The notes below the pieces were generated by a model. It was given only the letters and a program-made list of their open reading frames with translations. It did not search any database and was not told the DNA's origin. A stretch of 64,000 bases of DNA, taken from NCBI RefSeq assembly GCF_000304355.2, contig NC_018227.2, positions 434,001 to 498,000 on the forward strand. Direction: 5' to 3'. The position numbers and the translations under genes were made by a program. Positions 35,139-43,820 of this stretch are shown here, piece after piece (the stretch's first letter is position 1; every line of letters starts with the position of its first letter). Origin of the DNA: Methanoculleus bourgensis MS2 (GTDB lineage: Archaea > Halobacteriota > Methanomicrobia > Methanomicrobiales > Methanoculleaceae).

Positions 35139-36283
35139 AGGTCGAGCCCCCGCATCCGGTCCACCGCCTCGGTGATCCGCTCGATCGAGCGGGTGATGGC
35201 GAACCTGATGAACCCCTCGCCGTTCCTGCCGAAACCCACCCCCGGGGTCGCGACGATCCCTGCCTGGTCGAGGAGTTTTGCGGCAAACGCCATGCAGTCG
35301 TCGACCGGCACCCAGACGTAGAAGGTGGCCTTCGGTGCCCGGACGTCAAACCCGATCTCGGAGAGGCCCGCGACAAGCACGTCCCGGCGCTCCTGGTAGA
35401 CCGAGCAGGCCTGCCCGACACAGTCCTGGGGGCCGGTGAGCGCCGCGATAGCGGCGTGCTGGACGGCGTTGAACGCGCCCGAGTCGACGTTCGTCTTGAC
35501 CCGGCCGAGCCCGGCGATGATCTCGGGGTTCCCGCAGGCCATCCCGATCCGCCACCCGGTCATGTTGTAGGTCTTTGAGAGCGAGTGCATCTCGACGCCC
35601 ACCTCCATGGCGCCGTCAGCCTCGAGGAACGAGGGCGCCCGGTAGCCGTCGAAGGTGATCTCGGAGTAGGCGTTGTCGTGGACGACGACGATGTTGTGCT
35701 CCCGCGCAAACTCGACGACCTCCTCGAAGAACGAGAGCGGGGCTATGGCCGCAGTGGGGTTGTTTGGGTAGTTAATGAAGAGCAGTTTTGCCTGCTTCAC
35801 CACATCGGCGGGGATGTCATCGAGCACCGGGAGGAAGTCGTTCTCGGCGCGGATGGGCATCTCGTAGACCTTACCCTCGGCAAAGAGCGTGGAGGTCTTG
35901 TAGACGGGGTAGCCGGGATCGGCGGCCAGGACGACCTCGCCCGGGTTGACGAAGGCCTCGGCGATATGGGCGATGCCCTCCTTTGACCCGATGAGGGCGA
36001 GCACTTCCTTCTTCGGGTTCAGGTCGACCCCGAACCGGCCCTGGTACCACTCAGCCACTGCCTCGCGGTAGGCGAGCATACCGGTGTAGGAGGGGTAATG
36101 GTGGTTCGCCGGGTCGCGGGCTGCGGTGCAGAGCGCCTCCACGATATGCGGCGGGGTGGGGAGGTCGGGGTCGCCGACGCCGAGATCGATGACATCGACA
36201 CCCTGGCGCAGTTTCTCCTCTTTCATCTCGTCAATACGTGCGAAAAGGTATGGTGGAAGGTGATCCATGCGTCTTGCGTACAT
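35135..36283 (-). CDS. dapL: LL-diaminopimelate aminotransferase
   Basis: The 382-aa class I/II aminotransferase matches the methanogen DapL type, which converts tetrahydrodipicolinate directly to LL-diaminopimelate. PLP motifs are present: YPNNPTAA, VVHDNAYSEITFDG, and the Schiff-base lysine in SLSKTYNMTGWRIGM. The C-terminal arginine region is GFIRFAITRS. ATG 36283 or 36268 may start it. Direct coupling to lysA supports the lysine assignment over a general aspartate aminotransferase. Confidence 0.92.
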   Translation of the reverse strand: MYARRMDHLPPYLFARIDEMKEEKLRQGVDVIDLGVGDPDLPTPPHIVEALCTAARDPANHHYPSYTGMLAYREAVAEWYQGRFGVDLNPKKEVLALIGSKEGIAHIAEAFVNPGEVVLAADPGYPVYKTSTLFAEGKVYEMPIRAENDFLPVLDDIPADVVKQAKLLFINYPNNPTAAIAPLSFFEEVVEFAREHNIVVVHDNAYSEITFDGYRAPSFLEADGAMEVGVEMHSLSKTYNMTGWRIGMACGNPEIIAGLGRVKTNVDSGAFNAVQHAAIAALTGPQDCVGQACSVYQERRDVLVAGLSEIGFDVRAPKATFYVWVPVDDCMAFAAKLLDQAGIVATPGVGFGRNGEGFIRFAITRSIERITEAVDRMRGLDL

Positions 36284-36399
36284 TACCAGAATATTGCGCC
36301 CGGGAGCCTATTTATTTTCTTACTTGAGGCCGGCGGGTTCCTCTCCGCCCCCCCGGACCGGTAACGCTGATAGAGTTCCGGGTCAAACGCTGTACCGAT

Positions 36400-37599
36400 A
36401 TGAGCGATCAGGATCAACGCACCGTGTACATGGACCACGCTGCGACGACATTCATAAAACCCGAGGTCCTCGCGGCGATGACCCCGTATTTCTCCCGGTA
36501 TTTCGGCAACCCCTCGTCTCTCTACCGGTTTGCCCATACGTCCCGGGAGGGCGTGGAAGAGGCCCGGGCCCGGGTTGCGACGGCCCTTGGGGCGGAGCCG
36601 GAGGAGATCTACTTTACCGCCGGCGGCAGTGAGGCTGACAACTGGGCGATCAAGGGGGTTGCGGCAGCCCACCGGAAGCGCGGGGACCATATCATCACCT
36701 CCGCGATCGAGCACCACGCCGTCCTCCACCCCTGCCGGGCGCTGGAGAAGCAGGGCTACCAGGTCACCTATCTCCCGGTCGACGAGTTCGGCCGCGTTGA
36801 CCCGGCCGACGTCGAGGACGCGATCACCGATCGGACCATCCTCGTCTCGGTGATGACCGCAAACAACGAGATCGGGACCATCCAGCCGGTCGCGGAGATC
36901 GGCCGGGTCGCGCATGATCACGACGTCCTCTTCCACACCGACGCCGTGCAGGCAGTTGGCGCGGTGCCGATCGATGTTGACGCGATGGGGATTGACCTCC
37001 TCTCGCTCTCGGCCCACAAGTTCTACGGCCCCAAGGGGATCGGAGCGCTCTACATCAGGCGGGGGACGCGGATCGAGAGCCTGGTCCACGGCGGCGGACA
37101 GGAACGGGGACGGCGGGCCGGGACCGAGAACGTCCCCGGCATCGTCGGACTCGGGCGCGCGATCGAACTTGCGACCGCCGATATCGAGGGGCACAACCGC
37201 CGGATAGCCGCGATGCGGGACCGCCTGGTCCGTGGAGTCCTTGGCTCGATCCCGGACACCCGGTTGAACGGTCACCCAAAAGAGCGGCTCCCGAACAACG
37301 CGAACTTCAGTTTCAGGTATGTCGAGGGCGAGTCGATCCTTCTGCTGCTCGATGCGCATGGTATCTGTGCATCCACGGGGAGCGCCTGCTCCTCGGCGTC
37401 GCTTGAGCCCTCACATGTGCTGCTCGCTATCGGACTCCCCCACGAGGAGGCGCACGGCTCGCTCCGGCTGACGCTCGGTGATGCCAACACGGGAGAAGAT
37501 GTTGACTATGTCCTATCCGTGCTGCCGGAGGTGATCGGGCGGCTGCGGCAGATATCGCCGCTGACGCCTGCCTGCGCCCGGATGCCGGAGATCGAGTGA
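36400..37599 (+). CDS. nifS: Cysteine desulfurase NifS/IscS family
   Basis: The 399-aa PLP enzyme releases sulfur from cysteine for Fe-S clusters, tRNA thiolation or cofactor synthesis. It opens with VYMDHAATTFIKPEVL, carries the PLP lysine at LLSLSAHKFYGPKGIGALY, and a persulfide cysteine in ASTGSACSSASLEPSHVL. All active residues are present. No iscU-like scaffold is adjacent. The downstream fdhD gene needs cysteine-derived persulfide, a functional link that fits the order nifS-cutA-fdhD. Confidence 0.93.
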   Translation: MSDQDQRTVYMDHAATTFIKPEVLAAMTPYFSRYFGNPSSLYRFAHTSREGVEEARARVATALGAEPEEIYFTAGGSEADNWAIKGVAAAHRKRGDHIITSAIEHHAVLHPCRALEKQGYQVTYLPVDEFGRVDPADVEDAITDRTILVSVMTANNEIGTIQPVAEIGRVAHDHDVLFHTDAVQAVGAVPIDVDAMGIDLLSLSAHKFYGPKGIGALYIRRGTRIESLVHGGGQERGRRAGTENVPGIVGLGRAIELATADIEGHNRRIAAMRDRLVRGVLGSIPDTRLNGHPKERLPNNANFSFRYVEGESILLLLDAHGICASTGSACSSASLEPSHVLLAIGLPHEEAHGSLRLTLGDANTGEDVDYVLSVLPEVIGRLRQISPLTPACARMPEIE

Positions 37600-37696
37600 C
37601 GTGTGGCTGATGTCGGCGGTCAATCGCCCGCGGCGCCATTTGGACCGCGGTCGATGACTGCCACAAGTTAAATACAGGCAATACGAAGGTAAAACC

Positions 37697-38014
37697 ATGG
37701 TTCTCCCGGAATACATTGTGGTCTTCTGCACGGCCCCGGCCGGGGAGGCAGAGATGATCGCAAAAGCGCTCGTCGATGCCCGGCTGGCCGCCTGCGTGAA
37801 CGTTACCGGCGTGCAGTCCTGCTTCCGGTGGGAGGGGACGGTCTCGAGCGAGCCCGAAGAACTCCTGATCGTCAAGACGCAGCAGCGCCTGCTTGACCAG
37901 CTCATCGCCCGGATACGGGGACTCCACAGTTACGAAACCCCTGAGATCATCGCCATACCCATCGTCGGCGGCTACGCCCCTTTCCTCGACTGGATCGGGG
38001 AGGAGACAGCCTGA
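37697..38014 (+). CDS. cutA: Divalent-cation tolerance protein CutA
   Basis: At 105 aa it is a typical CutA1 trimeric ferredoxin-like protein: ARLAACVNVTGVQSCFRWEG, then EELLIVKTQQRL and a final HSYETPEIIAIPIVGG. CutA binds copper and other divalent ions in vitro; its role is unclear. A TATA-like TTAAATAC at 37669 lies 28 bp upstream. The stop and the fdhD ATG share one base. Confidence 0.92.
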   Translation: MVLPEYIVVFCTAPAGEAEMIAKALVDARLAACVNVTGVQSCFRWEGTVSSEPEELLIVKTQQRLLDQLIARIRGLHSYETPEIIAIPIVGGYAPFLDWIGEETA

Positions 38015-38757
38015 TGGAGATCGTCTGCCGCGCCGGGATCCAGGTCACGGGTGACGGCGCGCGTGAGGTCCACGACGACATCATCGTTGAGGACTGTATC
38101 AGGCTCTTCCTGAACGGCGAGTATCTCACGACCCTGGTGGCATGTCTCGACCGTCTTGCCGACCTGGGGGCCGGGTTTGTCATCTGCGAGGGGCTGGCTG
38201 ACGAGGTCGACTCGGTGGAGGTCTCGGGAAAGGATATCTACGTCACCGCCCCGGTCAAGAGAGACGTCCACCTTGAGGTGGAGTCGTCCGGGGGGTACCG
38301 GGTGCTCGGCGAGCCTAAAGCGGTCTCCTCGTCGATCACCGTCACTGCGGACGGCATCCGGGCGGTCACGGCCGCGATCGAGTCTGATACCTGGCGGAGG
38401 ACCGGCGGTGTCCACTGTTCGGTCCTCTTCTGTGACGGGAAACTTATCACCCGTGCCTGTGACGTCGGCAGGCACAACACCGTCGATAAGGTCGTGGGCT
38501 ACGCGGCCCTCCACGGGATTGACCGGTCGACGTGTGTTCTCGGGTGCACCGGCAGGCAGCCGGCGGGGATGGTGGCGAAGGCGGCAAACGCCGGGATACC
38601 TATCGTCGCATCACGTGCCGCCTCGACCGACCGGGGCATCCTTACGGCACAGCAGGCAGGGCTCACCCTGATCTGCTTCTCGCGGGGGGAGCGGTTCACG
38701 ATCTACACGCACCCAGAGCGGGTGCCTGATGTCTATTCACAGGTGAAGAAGGCCTGA
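38014..38757 (+). CDS. fdhD: Formate dehydrogenase sulfurtransferase FdhD
   Basis: The 247-aa protein belongs to FdhD, which passes sulfur from a cysteine desulfurase to the molybdo/tungsto-pterin cofactor of formate dehydrogenase. The conserved block ITRACDVGRHNTVDKVVGYA, GCTGRQPAGMVAKAANAG and GIPIVASRAAST is intact. The N-terminal CxxC found in bacterial FdhD is not evident; single cysteines occur in GFVICEGLADE and SVLFCDG. It starts on the last base of cutA. Hydrogenotrophic Methanoculleus species generally use formate, which fits. Confidence 0.88.
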   Translation: MEIVCRAGIQVTGDGAREVHDDIIVEDCIRLFLNGEYLTTLVACLDRLADLGAGFVICEGLADEVDSVEVSGKDIYVTAPVKRDVHLEVESSGGYRVLGEPKAVSSSITVTADGIRAVTAAIESDTWRRTGGVHCSVLFCDGKLITRACDVGRHNTVDKVVGYAALHGIDRSTCVLGCTGRQPAGMVAKAANAGIPIVASRAASTDRGILTAQQAGLTLICFSRGERFTIYTHPERVPDVYSQVKKA

Positions 38758-38759
38758 TC

Positions 38760-39239
38760 ATGAGCGAGAAGAATACCAGCGAGAAGACTGCGCTGATCCT
38801 GCTCGGGTGCCCGCAGGTGCCTGTCCAGACGAGTATGGCGCTCTACCTGGCATACGGCCTCTCGCAGCGGGGCATACGGCCGGTGGTTGCCGGGACAACG
38901 GCGGCACGAAGACTGATGGAGGTGGCCGACCCGGACCGGCACTACCTGGGTGAGATGGCTGACCTTGATGCCACAATCGACGAGATCACGGGGAAGGTGC
39001 GGGACTTCGACCTCTGCTTCGTCTTCATCCACAACGACTCAGGTGTTGCCTACGCGGGGACGATGGCCTACATATCCCGTGCACGGCTGTATGCGCTCCT
39101 CTTCGGAGAGCATGCAGAAGACCTTGCCGGTGAGATTGAGTTCCCCTGTGAGGTCATCGCGGCGAAGGCTGTTCACAACCCCATGCCGCTGAAACGGAGA
39201 CTTGACGAGGTGATGCAATGGGCTGTCTCGAAGCGCTGA
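38760..39239 (+). CDS. DUF1890 methanogen protein
   Basis: The 159-aa protein matches the methanogen-restricted DUF1890 family. It has an alpha/beta N-terminus (TALILLGCPQVPVQTSMALYL, in part), a VVAGTTAARRLMEVADPDRHYL segment, and VFIHNDSGVAYAGT in the middle. The function is unknown; a Rossmann-like fold is likely. It overlaps the DUF1894 gene by 22 bp, so the two are coupled and likely act together. Confidence 0.85.
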   Translation: MSEKNTSEKTALILLGCPQVPVQTSMALYLAYGLSQRGIRPVVAGTTAARRLMEVADPDRHYLGEMADLDATIDEITGKVRDFDLCFVFIHNDSGVAYAGTMAYISRARLYALLFGEHAEDLAGEIEFPCEVIAAKAVHNPMPLKRRLDEVMQWAVSKR

Positions 39240-39493
39240 AACCAGAGATCATACTCTCAGGATCCTCTTTCCGGGAGGCACGGGAGTATATTAAGAAGAA
39301 TGTCCGGGAGTACCACGAGGTCGAACCCGGCTACAAGATATTCGATGTCCATATCATCGGTGTTGCGCCGCTCTACGTCGGCGTTGAGGGCGAGGATCTC
39401 ATCTTCCCGTATACCAAGCCCTGTCACGGGACATTCGTGGTGAAGGTCCCGGGCGGCGAGGAGATTGCGCGGCTGCGGGAGAGGAAGAAATAA
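39218..39493 (+). CDS. DUF1894 methanogen protein
   Basis: The 91-aa protein matches DUF1894, another methanogen-restricted family. Notable features are REYIKKNVREYHEVEPGYKIF, HIIGVAPLYVGVEG and YTKPCHGTFVVKVPG, with one conserved cysteine. The ATG lies within the end of the DUF1890 gene. Placement after fdhD suggests, without proof, a link to formate or methanofuran metabolism. Confidence 0.85.
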   Translation: MGCLEALKPEIILSGSSFREAREYIKKNVREYHEVEPGYKIFDVHIIGVAPLYVGVEGEDLIFPYTKPCHGTFVVKVPGGEEIARLRERKK

Positions 39494-39507
39494 CCCCTCA
39501 ATATCTC

Positions 39508-39520
39508 TTTTTAAAAAAGG
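39508..39520. terminator. Bidirectional T/A terminator after DUF1894
   Basis: A self-complementary TTTTTAAAAAA run lies 15 bp after the DUF1894 stop and at the end of the minus-strand fragment below. It gives oligo-T on both strands. Confidence 0.45.
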
Positions 39521-39529
39521 TGGGCGTTT

Positions 39530-39795
39530 TATCGCGCTGCATCAATCGTATTTCTGGAACAGCGCCTGACCAGGAACCCGCCGGCTGCGAGCACCAGGAT
39601 GACCCCGGCGACGATCGCGACTGTCCCGAGCGGGAATTCAGGCGCCGGCTCGCCGGCCGGAGCGGCCGTGGTCTGCTCGGCGGTGGGCTTTGCTGTCGCC
39701 TGTGCAGTGGTCTGTGCTGTATCCTCTCCCGGTAGGCGAGGGGCGGCCCCCGACCCGGTGCGACGGGCACGCCCAAAGAATGAGGTATAAATTCC
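39530..39795 (-). pseudogene. C-terminal fragment of an anchored surface protein
   Basis: Read on the minus strand, an open frame without a start codon gives a Thr/Ala/Pro stalk (TAQTTAQATAKPTAEQTTAA), then PEFPLGTVAIVAGVILVLAA, GGFLVRR and a TAA at 39530-39532. The layout is the usual archaeal PEF/PGF-CTERM-like anchor. Upstream the frame is closed by a TAG near 39815 and no signal peptide is found. It is best read as the tail of a deleted surface-protein gene. Confidence 0.5.
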
Positions 39796-39916
39796 CCGAG
39801 GGCAGTACTACAAATAGTGAGAGCCCTGCCGTGTGCGGCCATGCCCGCGCCGAGCCGGGTCAGCAGAGTTTACAACCGATACGGGCGGGTACCGGGCCCC
39901 GGATGCGAGTGAGACC
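39796..39916 (+). other. Leader region of the sensor kinase gene
   Basis: About 120 bp without a gene. An upstream in-frame extension of the kinase frame is open to 39833 but codes for low-complexity residues and is not used here. Confidence 0.3.
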
Positions 39917-42280
39917 ATGAGCGGATCATTGAGAGTTTTGTTGATAGGGGCAAGTCCCGGCGACGTTTTGGGCATCCAGGAGATGCTCAGGGGTTGCGGA
40001 CGCGAGATTGAGTTGATCCACTGCGAGCGCCTCGAGGACGGGCTTGCCCTTGCATCGGGCGGCGCGGTCGAGGTGGTGCTCCTCGACCTGGATCTCCCGG
40101 AAAACCAGGCGACAACCTGCCTCGACCGCCTGCGCCGGACGGCCCCCGACGTCCCGATCATCGTGCTCACCGCGGAGGGGGATGACCGGGCCGCGCTCCG
40201 TGCGATGCAACACGGCGCGCAGGATTACCTGGCCCGGGAGAGGATTGATGCGGAACTGCTCTGCCGGTCCATCAAGTATGCGCTCGAGCGGACGCGCGCG
40301 GAACTTGCGCTCCGGCACTCGGAGGCGATGTACCGGAGGCTGGTCGAAAACCTCAACGAAGGTGTCCTCGCTGTGGACGAGGCCGGCCTCATCACCTTCG
40401 CAAACCCGCGCATGGGAGAGATCCTTGGCTACCCTGCCGGGCGCCTGATAGGGTTGCCGATCTCCGTGTTCTTTGATACTGCGGACGGCGCTGTTTCTGG
40501 CACCAGGAACCCTTTTTGCCGGCAGACGGATCGGAGGCAAGAGTTTGAACTGGACCTCCTCGCGAGCGACGGGAGACGCGTCCACGTGCTCGTGGTCACA
40601 TCGCCGGTCACCGATGCCGCCGGCGCCTTCGGAGGATGCCTTGCCGGGGTGCTGGATATCACCGACCGGAAGGAGGCTGAACTCGCGCTCAGGCAGAGCG
40701 AACAGAAGTACCGGCTCGTCGTGGAGAGTCTCAGCGAAGGGATATGGGTGATCGACCAGGATGCCCGCACGTTGTTTGTCAACCCACGGATGGCTGAGAT
40801 GCTCGGTTATGCCCCGGAAGGGATGATCGGGAGACAGTTCTACTCGTTTATCCCTCCCTCCTGCAGCGCCACAATACAGGACCGCCTGACCCGCCGGAGA
40901 GACGGCATCAGGGAGCAGTATGAGTGCGAGTTCATCAGGAAGGAGGGTGACCGTATCACCGCTCTGCTGATCGCGTCCCCGTTCATGGACGATTCCGGTG
41001 AGTTCCGGGGCTCGATCGCCGGCGTGATGGATATCACCGAGCGAAAACGGGCGGAGGAAGAGATCCGGATCCGGAGCGAACAGCTCATGGTCCTCAACCG
41101 GATCATCAGCGTCTCCGCCACATCCCTCTCTCTTGCCGAGCACCTGGAAGAGTCGCTTGAGAAGACGCTCGAACTGATGGGGTTTCACGTCGGCATCGTC
41201 TACATGCTCGATGCTGACCGGAAACGGGCCCTGCTGCAGTACCAGAGGGGCGTGCCGCCGTCATGCATGCCCCGGAACCGCGTGGTCAAGATCCACCACT
41301 GGCCGTTCAACTTCATATTTGTCGCCGGCCAGCCCCGCTACATAGAGCGGCACCCGGACCTCAACTCCATCGAGGCGGGCATACTCAGGGAACTCGACGT
41401 CTCGGCGCTCGCCTGTATCCCGCTCATCGCGGAAGCGGTTGTTGTCGGGGCGGTCTACGCCGGAAGCCGGACAAAGGAGTCCTTCTCCCGCGAGGAACGG
41501 ACGCTGCTTGAGACGATAGGCAAGGAGATCGGATCAGGTATCCTGAAGGGCATGCTCCACAAGAGGCTGGAGGCGGCGAACCGGGAGGCGAACCTCTACC
41601 TGGACATCATGACGCACGATATCAGGAACACCGAGAACGTCTCGGGTCTCTACGCCGGTCTCCTCATCGAGATGCTGGAGGGGGAGGCTGCCCTGTATGC
41701 GCGAAAGATCGAGAGCGGCGTCCGCAGGAGCAAGGAGATCCTCGGGAACGTCTCCACGATCCGTCGCATCCATCATGAGTCGCCCGATCTCAGTCCGGTC
41801 GACCTTGATGTCGTCGTCAAGGAGGAGGTCGCAGCATTCCCTGATGTTGCAATCGAGGTCGAGGGTATGTCCCGGCAGGTCTGGGCGGACGACCTCCTCC
41901 CAGAGGTCTTCACAAACCTGATCCGCAACGCCGTCAGACTTGGCGGTCCCGGGATCGAGATCGCCATCAGGGTTGAGGATTATGACGGCGAGAGCGTGCT
42001 GGTCTCTGTTGAGGATACCGGGCCGGGCATACCTGACCCCCTGAAGGGGTCGATCCTCCACCTGTTCGAGCGGGGATGGATCGAGGGGTGCGGCGACGGG
42101 CTCGGGCTCTTTATCGTCCGGACGCTCGTCGAGCGCTACGGCGGCACTCTCCGGGTGGAGGACCGGGTGGAAGGGCGGCCGGATCTCGGCGCGGCGTTCA
42201 GGTTTACCCTTCGTGAGGTGCTCTCCTCCGGGAGCGACGAAGACAGTGACAGGTGTCCGGTCGGGGAAGAGTGCGAGTGA
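39917..42280 (+). CDS. Hybrid sensor kinase REC-PAS-PAS-GAF-HATPase
   Basis: The roughly 787-aa cytosolic kinase has a receiver domain (residues 1-120; LLDLDLPENQ holds the phospho-aspartate), a PAS domain near 140-255, a second near 265-380, a GAF domain near 400-550, and a kinase core. The dimerisation helix contains MTHDIRNTENVSG with the phospho-accepting histidine. The ATPase has NLIRNAV (N box), VEDTGPGIPD (G1) and GDGLGLFIV (G2). No membrane segment was found, so it senses an intracellular signal. ATG 39917 is chosen over a longer frame because it opens the receiver domain. Confidence 0.9.
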   Translation: MSGSLRVLLIGASPGDVLGIQEMLRGCGREIELIHCERLEDGLALASGGAVEVVLLDLDLPENQATTCLDRLRRTAPDVPIIVLTAEGDDRAALRAMQHGAQDYLARERIDAELLCRSIKYALERTRAELALRHSEAMYRRLVENLNEGVLAVDEAGLITFANPRMGEILGYPAGRLIGLPISVFFDTADGAVSGTRNPFCRQTDRRQEFELDLLASDGRRVHVLVVTSPVTDAAGAFGGCLAGVLDITDRKEAELALRQSEQKYRLVVESLSEGIWVIDQDARTLFVNPRMAEMLGYAPEGMIGRQFYSFIPPSCSATIQDRLTRRRDGIREQYECEFIRKEGDRITALLIASPFMDDSGEFRGSIAGVMDITERKRAEEEIRIRSEQLMVLNRIISVSATSLSLAEHLEESLEKTLELMGFHVGIVYMLDADRKRALLQYQRGVPPSCMPRNRVVKIHHWPFNFIFVAGQPRYIERHPDLNSIEAGILRELDVSALACIPLIAEAVVVGAVYAGSRTKESFSREERTLLETIGKEIGSGILKGMLHKRLEAANREANLYLDIMTHDIRNTENVSGLYAGLLIEMLEGEAALYARKIESGVRRSKEILGNVSTIRRIHHESPDLSPVDLDVVVKEEVAAFPDVAIEVEGMSRQVWADDLLPEVFTNLIRNAVRLGGPGIEIAIRVEDYDGESVLVSVEDTGPGIPDPLKGSILHLFERGWIEGCGDGLGLFIVRTLVERYGGTLRVEDRVEGRPDLGAAFRFTLREVLSSGSDEDSDRCPVGEECE

Positions 42281-42391
42281 GCGTCGCCCGGGGGAAAGCG
42301 GCACCGTCCTGTCAGTTCCTCGTCGTGGCAGGGGCTGACACCCCGCCCGGGTACCAGAAGGTTTAAGGGTTCTGATTCAGTATATACCGTC

Positions 42392-42877
42392 GTGGCATCT
42401 GCGTTCATCAGGGTTGCTCAGTTCTTCGCGGCGATCGCGGTCTGCCTGCTTGCCGGGCTGGTCGGGTCGGTCTTCACGACGCCGGCCATTCCCACCTGGT
42501 ATGCCGCACTCGCAAAACCCGCCCTGACCCCTCCGGCGTGGCTCTTCGGCCCCGTCTGGACGGTGCTCTTCATCCTCATGGGTATCGCGCTCTATCTCGT
42601 CTGGAGCAAGGGGTGGGGCCAGAAGAACGTGCAGGTCGCGATGGCGATATTCGCCGTCCAGCTGGTCCTCAACGTCCTCTGGTCGTACCTCTTCTTCGGA
42701 CTGCAGGCCCCGTTCTTCGCTCTCATCGAGATCGTCCTCCTCTGGGTTGCAATCCTCATGACGATCGGCGCCTTCTACCGGGTATCGATACCGGCGGCGG
42801 CGTTGCTCGTGCCCTACCTTCTCTGGGTGACCTTTGCGGCCTACCTCACCTACGGCATCTACGCCCTGAACCCTTAG
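42392..42877 (+). CDS. tspO: TspO/MBR family protein
   Basis: The 161-aa protein has five membrane helices and the TspO signature: WYAALAKPALTPPAWLFGPVWTVLF (quoted in part: LAKPALTPPAWLFGPVW), NVLWSYLFFGLQAPFFAL and VPYLLWVTFAAYLTYGIYALN. TspO binds tetrapyrroles and sterol-like ligands and may degrade porphyrin. The start is GTG 42392. A TATA-like AGTATATACC lies 12-21 bp before it, so the transcript would be essentially leaderless, or an upstream element is used. Confidence 0.92.
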   Translation: MASAFIRVAQFFAAIAVCLLAGLVGSVFTTPAIPTWYAALAKPALTPPAWLFGPVWTVLFILMGIALYLVWSKGWGQKNVQVAMAIFAVQLVLNVLWSYLFFGLQAPFFALIEIVLLWVAILMTIGAFYRVSIPAAALLVPYLLWVTFAAYLTYGIYALNP

Positions 42878-42922
42878 TGAAGCATTTCACCTTATCATAT
42901 GTGTCCTGGTGCAGATCACCAC

Positions 42923-42950
42923 CTCACGCGAAGCCGCGAAGAGCGCGAAG
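42923..42950 (+). repeat. CGCGAAG-type repeat, left inverted copy
   Basis: It begins CTCACGCGAAGCCGCGAAG and ends AGCGCGAAG. The right copy at 43088-43115 is its reverse complement over 26 of 28 bases, with 137 bp between them. Confidence 0.75.
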
Positions 42951-43087
42951 ACGACGTTGGGTTTGTTGAGTTTAAGATGGCAAAGAGCGCTATTGGAGCA
43001 TTGTACCTTACCTTGAGGGGGCGTGAGAGTGATCACCAGCCGCACGCGGGAGAGCGCGAAGTTTGGCGATGGGTGTAGGCAATCTCC

Positions 43088-43115
43088 CTTCGCGTCCTTC
43101 GCGGCTTCGCGTGAG
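43088..43115 (-). repeat. CGCGAAG-type repeat, right inverted copy
   Basis: On the minus strand it reads CTCACGCGAAGCCGCGAAG then GACGCGAAG, identical to the left copy except for two transposed bases. Confidence 0.75.
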
Positions 43116-43217
43116 ACCATCGTGCCCGCCCCAACATGCGACAAAAGTTTCTAAAATAAGGTGACATGGTGCAATAGCATACACTGACCAGCCCGGTTTG
43201 TCTCACGCAAACGATTT

Positions 43218-43820
43218 TTACAGGTCCCCGATGTTCCGCCAGACGTGGGCAAACCGCTGGAAAGCGGTGTAGTGCCCGAAGATGCCGAATATGACGAGGA
43301 GCCACCCGAGGTAGTTTAAGCCGTAGATCTCCCCCGGGATCAGGACCGTGAGCACGCCTGCGATCATGATCAGCACCAGCCGGTCCGCCCGGCCGAGGAT
43401 GCCCCCGTAGTACCTGCCGACCCCGACAGCCTGTGCCTGGGTGCCGAGGTACGATGACATCAGGACCCCGGTCAGGGCGAAGACGCCGATCGGCCAGGAC
43501 GCGGCCCCGCCTGCAAAGATGCCGGTGATGATGAAGATGTCGGCGTAGCGGTCGATGACATGGTCCAGGAAATCCCCGCGGGGGCTTGCTACCCCCATGT
43601 CCCGGGCGAGCGCTCCGTCAAGCGCGTCGAAGACGGCGTTGAGGGCGACCATGACGACACCAAGCACGACGCCGCCGGCATAGAACGCGATACCCGCAAG
43701 TATCGATACAAAAAAGGATGCAACCGTCAGCCCGTTCGGGGTGATCCCGAGTTTCCGGGTCAGGTTCACCACGGGCTGGACGATGCCCTGCACGTGCGGT
43801 CTGAACTGGTCCAGTGTCAT
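43218..43820 (-). CDS. Archaetidylinositol phosphate synthase (CDP-alcohol phosphatidyltransferase)
   Basis: The 200-aa membrane protein has the CDP-alcohol phosphotransferase motif D-x2-D-G-x2-A-R-x8-G-x3-D-x3-D, visible from FDALDGALARD through GDFLDHVIDRYAD. The PNGLTVASF start of the first helix and the length match archaetidylinositol phosphate synthase, which joins CDP-archaeol with inositol phosphate. Six helices are predicted. It overlaps the adenylate-kinase-like gene by 4 bp at the end of the pyrG-to-here run. Confidence 0.88.
   Translation of the reverse strand: MTLDQFRPHVQGIVQPVVNLTRKLGITPNGLTVASFFVSILAGIAFYAGGVVLGVVMVALNAVFDALDGALARDMGVASPRGDFLDHVIDRYADIFIITGIFAGGAASWPIGVFALTGVLMSSYLGTQAQAVGVGRYYGGILGRADRLVLIMIAGVLTVLIPGEIYGLNYLGWLLVIFGIFGHYTAFQRFAHVWRNIGDL

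Larger units (their letters stand above)
42878..43217. other. Intergenic region holding an inverted pair of repeats
   Basis: About 340 bp without a gene. Two 28-nt copies of the CGCGAAG-type repeat face each other at 42923-42950 and 43088-43115, and a degenerate copy lies at 43043-43061. The flanks are AT-richer. Confidence 0.55.

Noticed and set aside
39833-39916. N-terminal extension of the sensor kinase
   Set aside because: The 28 extra residues precede the receiver domain start and look non-coding.
42923-43115. CRISPR-like array from repeated GCGAAG words
   Set aside because: Copies are few, in both orientations and unevenly spaced; no cas genes are in the window.
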